Source: an uncultured bacterium
Lineage (GTDB): Bacteria; Bacillota; Clostridia; Lachnospirales; Lachnospiraceae
Assembly (NCBI GenBank): GCA_905214365.1
Contig: CAJMMH010000098.1
Coordinates: 1 to 8,974 of the forward strand
DNA: 8,974 nt
Direction of reading: 5' to 3'
A program made the position numbers and the translations under genes. This document shows, piece after piece, positions 5,857 to 8,974 of this stretch. The stretch's first letter is position 1, and each line of letters begins with the position of its first letter. Under the pieces are notes generated by a model. That model saw only the letters and a program-made list of their open reading frames with translations, was not told where the DNA came from and made no database searches.

Positions 5857-7563
5857 GTGGAAGAAGTGAAAAAACCAGTGATCTCAATCGGAAACCAGGA
5901 TTTCCAGTCTATCCGGGAACATAGATTTTTTTATATTGATAAAACAGATTTTATCCGCGAATGGTGGGAAAACGGGGATTCTGTTACGCTGATTACCCGG
6001 CCGAGACGATTCGGAAAGACATTGACATTAAGCATGACTGAACAGTTCTTTTCCAATCAGTGCAGGGAAAGCGCGGGGCTATTTGAAGGATTGGCAGTCT
6101 GGTCGGACGCGCTCATGCGAGAACTTCAGGGAACGTATCCAGTGATTTTTCTTAGTTTTGCCAATGTCAAGGAACCGGACTTTTGTCGGACAAGGAAGAA
6201 AATCTGCCAGCTGATCACCAATTTGTATATGAAGTATTTGTTTCTGGTGGAAGAAGGATTTTTGAAGGATAAAGAAAGAGCATTTTTTGAGTCAGTCAGC
6301 GCTGACATGGATGATACGGCAGCGACGATGGCAATTCATCAGCTGACCGATTATTTATACCGCTATTATCGCAGGAAAGTATTAATTCTTCTGGATGAGT
6401 ACGATACGCCCCTGCAGGAAGCGTATATTGATGGCTACTGGGATGAAATGACATCGTTTATCCGCAGTTTATTCAATGCAACGTTTAAGACAAATGCGGG
6501 AATGGAGCGGGGATTGCTGACTGGGATTACCAGAATTAGTAAGGAATCCATCTTTTCTGATTTCAATAACCTGGAAGTAGTAACGGCATCATCGGAAAAA
6601 TACCGGACCGCGTTTGGGTTCACGCAGAAAGAGGTGGAGAAGGCGCTTTCAACCTATAGTTTATCTGAAAAACTGGAGCAGGTGAAGATGTGGTACGATG
6701 GCTTCTGCTTTGGCAGCCAGACAGATATTTACAATCCGTGGTCAATTACAAAGTATCTGGATTCTGGAAAATTTGGAAATTACTGGGCGAACACAAGCTC
6801 AAACAGCATGGTCAGCAAATTAATTCAGGAGGGATCAGCCGGTCTGAAGACGGCAATGGAGGATTTGCTGGAAGGAAAAAGCATTGATACGCAGCTGGAT
6901 GAGGAACTGGTATTTTCTGAGCTTGGAGAGAAAGATACGGCGGTATGGAGCCTTCTTCTGGCTTCCGGGTATCTGAACTTGGTCAAAGTGCCGGAGGATG
7001 ATCCGGATGGTCTCTATGGTTTGTCACTCACCAACCTGGAAGTGAAGAATTTGTTCCGCAGAATGGTTCACGGGTGGTTTGACCGTTCCTCTGTCCGATA
7101 CGGCGATTTTGTAAAAGCGCTGCTTGCAAATGATGTCGGGTATATGAATGAATATATGAATCAGATTGCCCTCCAGACCTTCAGCAGTTTTGATGCAGGC
7201 GGGCAGGCATCCGGCTGTCCGGAACCGGAGCGTTTTTACCATGGATTTGTGCTGGGGCTTCTGGTCGATCTGCGGGAGCGCTATCAGATCCGTTCTAACC
7301 GGGAAAGCGGATTCGGACGTTACGATGTAATGATGATACCGGAACACAAGAGTGATCCGGCATATATTCTGGAATTTAAAGTCCGAAAACCGGATAAGGA
7401 AGCAGGACTGGAACAGACGGTGCAGAATGCGCTGAAGCAGATCCGGCAAAAAAGATATGATACCGAGCTGACTGCGCTTGGAATCAGACCAGAGCAGATT
7501 TTCTGCTACGGATTTGCCTTTGAGGGAAAGCAGGTTCGGATTGGAACGGATCAGCAGAAATAG
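5857..7563 (+). CDS. AAA-ATPase-like protein with C-terminal PD-(D/E)XK nuclease-like domain
   Basis: This 568-residue protein combines an AAA-ATPase-like N-terminal region with a DUF1703-type PD-(D/E)XK C-terminal domain. The N-terminus has the family opening FFYIDKTDFI, a Walker A of the form RPRRFGKT (48-55; shorter than the standard GxxxxGK[ST]), Walker B VLILLDEYD (175-183), and the family segment TGITRISKESIFSDFNNLEV. The nuclease-like core is near the end: D490 in GRYDVMM, E506 and K508 in ILEFKV, and QIRQKRY (528-534). The start is GTG at 5857, placed 7 bases after AGGAGG (5844-5849); no ATG fits. The family is widespread and often multicopy in gut Bacillota and Bacteroidota, and no biochemical role is established to my knowledge. 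ATP-dependent nucleic-acid processing, defence or mobile-element functions are possible. Neighbours are metabolic and give no clue. Catalytic residues look intact and the frame is unbroken. Confidence 0.92.
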   Translation: MEEVKKPVISIGNQDFQSIREHRFFYIDKTDFIREWWENGDSVTLITRPRRFGKTLTLSMTEQFFSNQCRESAGLFEGLAVWSDALMRELQGTYPVIFLSFANVKEPDFCRTRKKICQLITNLYMKYLFLVEEGFLKDKERAFFESVSADMDDTAATMAIHQLTDYLYRYYRRKVLILLDEYDTPLQEAYIDGYWDEMTSFIRSLFNATFKTNAGMERGLLTGITRISKESIFSDFNNLEVVTASSEKYRTAFGFTQKEVEKALSTYSLSEKLEQVKMWYDGFCFGSQTDIYNPWSITKYLDSGKFGNYWANTSSNSMVSKLIQEGSAGLKTAMEDLLEGKSIDTQLDEELVFSELGEKDTAVWSLLLASGYLNLVKVPEDDPDGLYGLSLTNLEVKNLFRRMVHGWFDRSSVRYGDFVKALLANDVGYMNEYMNQIALQTFSSFDAGGQASGCPEPERFYHGFVLGLLVDLRERYQIRSNRESGFGRYDVMMIPEHKSDPAYILEFKVRKPDKEAGLEQTVQNALKQIRQKRYDTELTALGIRPEQIFCYGFAFEGKQVRIGTDQQK

Positions 7564-7595
7564 TTTTAAACTATGGCAAGATCAGTTTTAATGAA

Positions 7596-7625
7596 TTGTA
7601 CAAATAGAAAAAACTCCTGTATGAT
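7596..7625 (+). promoter_or_regulatory. Probable promoter for the MetE-like gene
   Basis: TTGTAC (7596-7601) and TATGAT (7620-7625, five of six matches to consensus) are separated by 18 bases. Transcription would begin near 7632, just before the first arm of the structured leader at 7641. The -35 is only a partial match. An independent promoter fits the functional break from the AAA/nuclease gene. Confidence 0.5.
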
Positions 7626-7640
7626 AAGAAACATCTGAAA

Positions 7641-7744
7641 CAGAGCTGCTTCCGATGCCGGATGGCAGATGCCAGATCGTCCGGAATGGGTGTCTGGCGG
7701 AACGCAGCCTTGGAAAAACAGAAATTCCGGCGCAGCAGCCGGAA
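7641..7744 (+). promoter_or_regulatory. Structured 5' leader of the MetE-like gene, class unknown
   Basis: An outer helix pairs GCTGCTTCCG (7645-7654) with CGGAA-C-GCAGC (7698-7708, one bulged C). It can extend outward past one mismatch through CAG/TTG (7641-7643 with 7710-7712). Inside, CCGGATGGC (7658-7666) pairs with GCCA (7671-7674) and TCCGG (7680-7684), with a 5-base bulge between them. An alternative stem, GCCAGA (7671-7676) with TCTGGC (7693-7698), excludes these pairings. A separate perfect 7-pair hairpin, TTCCGGC/GCCGGAA (7725-7731 and 7738-7744), ends 4 bases before the AGGAGG site. The layout suggests a cis-regulatory RNA for a methionine-related gene. I do not see SAM-I, T-box, cobalamin or THF core sequences. 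Function is inference. Confidence 0.45.
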
Positions 7745-7762
7745 ATGCAGGAGGATAAAATT

Positions 7763-8878
7763 ATGGCAGCATTACAGACACCGTTTCGTTATGACTTTGT
7801 AGGAAGTTTTCTGCGTCCGCAGAAGCTGAAGAAAGCAAGAGCGCAGTATGAGCAGGGAACCATTTCCGCAGAACAGCTGGCCGCAGTTGAGGATGCGTGC
7901 ATTGCGGAGTTAGTAGAAAAGCAGAAGAAAGCTGGTTACCATGTGATTACCGATGGAGAGTTCCGCCGCGCAACCTGGCATCTGGATTTCATGTGGGCGT
8001 TTGAAGGTGTCGGACACTCCAAGACTAAAAGCGGACTTCCGTTCCACGGTGAGGCGGCAATGATTGACGATACGTACCTGACCGGAAAGATCCGGTATCA
8101 GTCTCATCCATTTATCCGTCATTTCCAGTTTGTTCAGCAGTTTGAAGACGCGGACACGGTTGCGAAGCTGACGATCCCGGCTCCGGCACAATTTTTGGAG
8201 CAGATGATTATGCCATTTGCCTGGGAAAATACGGAAACGTATTATCAGACTGCAGAAGAGGTTGCGGCGGATATCGTAGCCGGGTATCAGGCATTTATCC
8301 GCGATGTTTATGCGGCTGGCTGCCGGAACCTGCAGTTGGATGACTGCTCCTGGGGTATGGTGGTTGATCCGAACGCACCCGCTCTGTTTGGAACAACGGC
8401 TGCTGGTCTGGAGAAGGTAAAGGAGCAGCTGCTTCGGGTAAATAACGAGGCAATCAAAGGAGCGCCTGCGGATCTGGTGATCAACACCCATGTCTGCCGC
8501 GGAAACTTCCATTCAACCTACGCAAGCAGCGGTGCGTATGACAGTGTTGCAGAAACCTTGTTTGCAAAGGAAAATGTCAATGCGTATTATCTGGAATTTG
8601 ACGATGCGCGTTCCGGCGGATTTGAGCCGCTGAAGGCAGTAACCGGCGATAAGAAGGTAGTGCTTGGCCTGATTACCACCAAGTCTCCGAAGCTGGAGGA
8701 TAAGCAGGCAGTGATTGCCAGAATCCATGAGGCAGCAAAGTATGTACCGCTTGACCGGCTGTATCTGAGTCCTCAGTGCGGATTTGCTTCCTGTGAAATT
8801 GGAAACAAGCTGACCGAGGAAGAGCAGTGGGCGAAGTTAGCGCTGGTAAAGGAAATCGCGGAGGAAGTCTGGGGCTGA
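7763..8878 (+). CDS. MetE C-terminal-type (cobalamin-independent) methionine synthase family protein, YxjG/YxjH-like
   Basis: This 371-residue protein corresponds to the C-terminal catalytic barrel of MetE as a stand-alone chain, like Bacillus YxjG/YxjH (about 375 residues). These zinc enzymes are thought to move a methyl group to homocysteine or a related thiol. Landmarks are FVGSFLRP (12-19), DGEFRRATWHLDF, and the zinc-ligand pattern H243-x-C245 (THVCRGN), E278 (YYLEFD) and C339 (SPQCGF). The start at 7763 lies 8 bases after AGGAGG (7749-7754). The frame stays open upstream to an ATG at 7655, but that stretch is the structured leader and does not resemble the family. Lacking the MetE N-terminal half, it may not use methyl-tetrahydropteroyl-triglutamate the way full MetE does; the true methyl donor is unknown. 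It has its own probable promoter and leader, so it is likely regulated separately, perhaps by methionine or S-adenosylmethionine supply. Confidence 0.93.
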   Translation: MAALQTPFRYDFVGSFLRPQKLKKARAQYEQGTISAEQLAAVEDACIAELVEKQKKAGYHVITDGEFRRATWHLDFMWAFEGVGHSKTKSGLPFHGEAAMIDDTYLTGKIRYQSHPFIRHFQFVQQFEDADTVAKLTIPAPAQFLEQMIMPFAWENTETYYQTAEEVAADIVAGYQAFIRDVYAAGCRNLQLDDCSWGMVVDPNAPALFGTTAAGLEKVKEQLLRVNNEAIKGAPADLVINTHVCRGNFHSTYASSGAYDSVAETLFAKENVNAYYLEFDDARSGGFEPLKAVTGDKKVVLGLITTKSPKLEDKQAVIARIHEAAKYVPLDRLYLSPQCGFASCEIGNKLTEEEQWAKLALVKEIAEEVWG

Positions 8879-8934
8879 TCGCGCAAAATAGATTGCTGTA
8901 ATTGGCTTTGCGGTGCAGTTATATGTGCTCTCGG

Positions 8935-8970
8935 AATCTTTTTGTGCTTGATTTTACGAGAAGATTTTTT
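8935..8970 (+). terminator. Possible weak terminator after the MetE-like gene
   Basis: Arms AATCTT (8935-8940) and AAGATT (8961-8966) surround a 20-base loop, and a T-run to 8970 follows. A competing TCTCG/CGAGA pair overlaps it. The stem is weak and AT-rich. The rest of 8879-8974 shows no gene or other feature. Confidence 0.3.
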
Positions 8971-8974
8971 GTCA

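Noticed and set aside
7561..7573. Palindrome TAGTTTTAAACTA at the AAA/nuclease stop codon
   Set aside because: The single-base centre cannot form a hairpin loop, and such AT-rich palindromes are common by chance.
7655..7762. N-terminal extension of the MetE-like protein to ATG 7655
   Set aside because: The extra 36 residues have no family likeness, and a perfect AGGAGG lies right before ATG 7763. The region is better explained as a structured leader.
7564..7762. Known riboswitch (SAM-I, T-box, cobalamin, THF) before the MetE-like gene
   Set aside because: None of the conserved core sequences of these classes could be found by eye. The leader is therefore reported only as unassigned.

Overview
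The window is about 9 kb of protein-coding DNA with every supported gene on the + strand. It looks like a gut-type Bacillota genome, probably Lachnospiraceae or a related Clostridia. The reasons are moderate GC content, strong AGGAGG-type ribosome sites, a YqhD-like iron alcohol dehydrogenase, a stand-alone MetE-like methyltransferase, and an AAA-ATPase/PD-(D/E)XK protein of a type common in those genomes. The organism assignment is inference from content, not from a marker gene.

Positions 2-4403 form a hexuronate catabolism block. It starts with the 3' part of an RraA-family aldolase/decarboxylase-like gene, cut by the window edge. After a 184-base gap come a small SAF-domain subunit and a large catalytic subunit of a split altronate dehydratase (UxaA family), overlapping by 8 bases. 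A short-chain dehydrogenase follows, then uronate isomerase (UxaC). Genes are tightly packed and a very strong hairpin terminator (4402-4456) closes the unit. The pathway these genes imply is galacturonate to tagaturonate (UxaC), to altronate (a reductase), to 2-keto-3-deoxygluconate (UxaA). No classical UxaB/UxuB reductase is present, so the SDR is the best local candidate for that step. KDG kinase and KDPG aldolase are not in the window.

Positions 4459-5747 hold an independent unit: an extended -10 promoter, a leader with an inverted repeat, and a 387-residue iron-dependent alcohol dehydrogenase of the YqhD/BDH type with all four metal ligands in place.

Positions 5857-7563 encode a GTG-started 568-residue AAA-ATPase-like protein with a C-terminal PD-(D/E)XK nuclease-like domain. 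Its function is unknown and it is unrelated to the sugar genes.

Positions 7596-8878 contain a promoter, a leader of about 130 bases rich in complementary and mutually exclusive stems that fits no riboswitch class I recognise, and a MetE C-terminal-type zinc methyltransferase of 371 residues. The last 96 bases hold no gene and at most a weak terminator.

I did not find RNA genes, CRISPR arrays, insertion sequences or attachment sites. The most interesting items are the structured leader before the MetE-like gene, the AAA/nuclease protein, and the SDR standing where a uronate reductase is expected.
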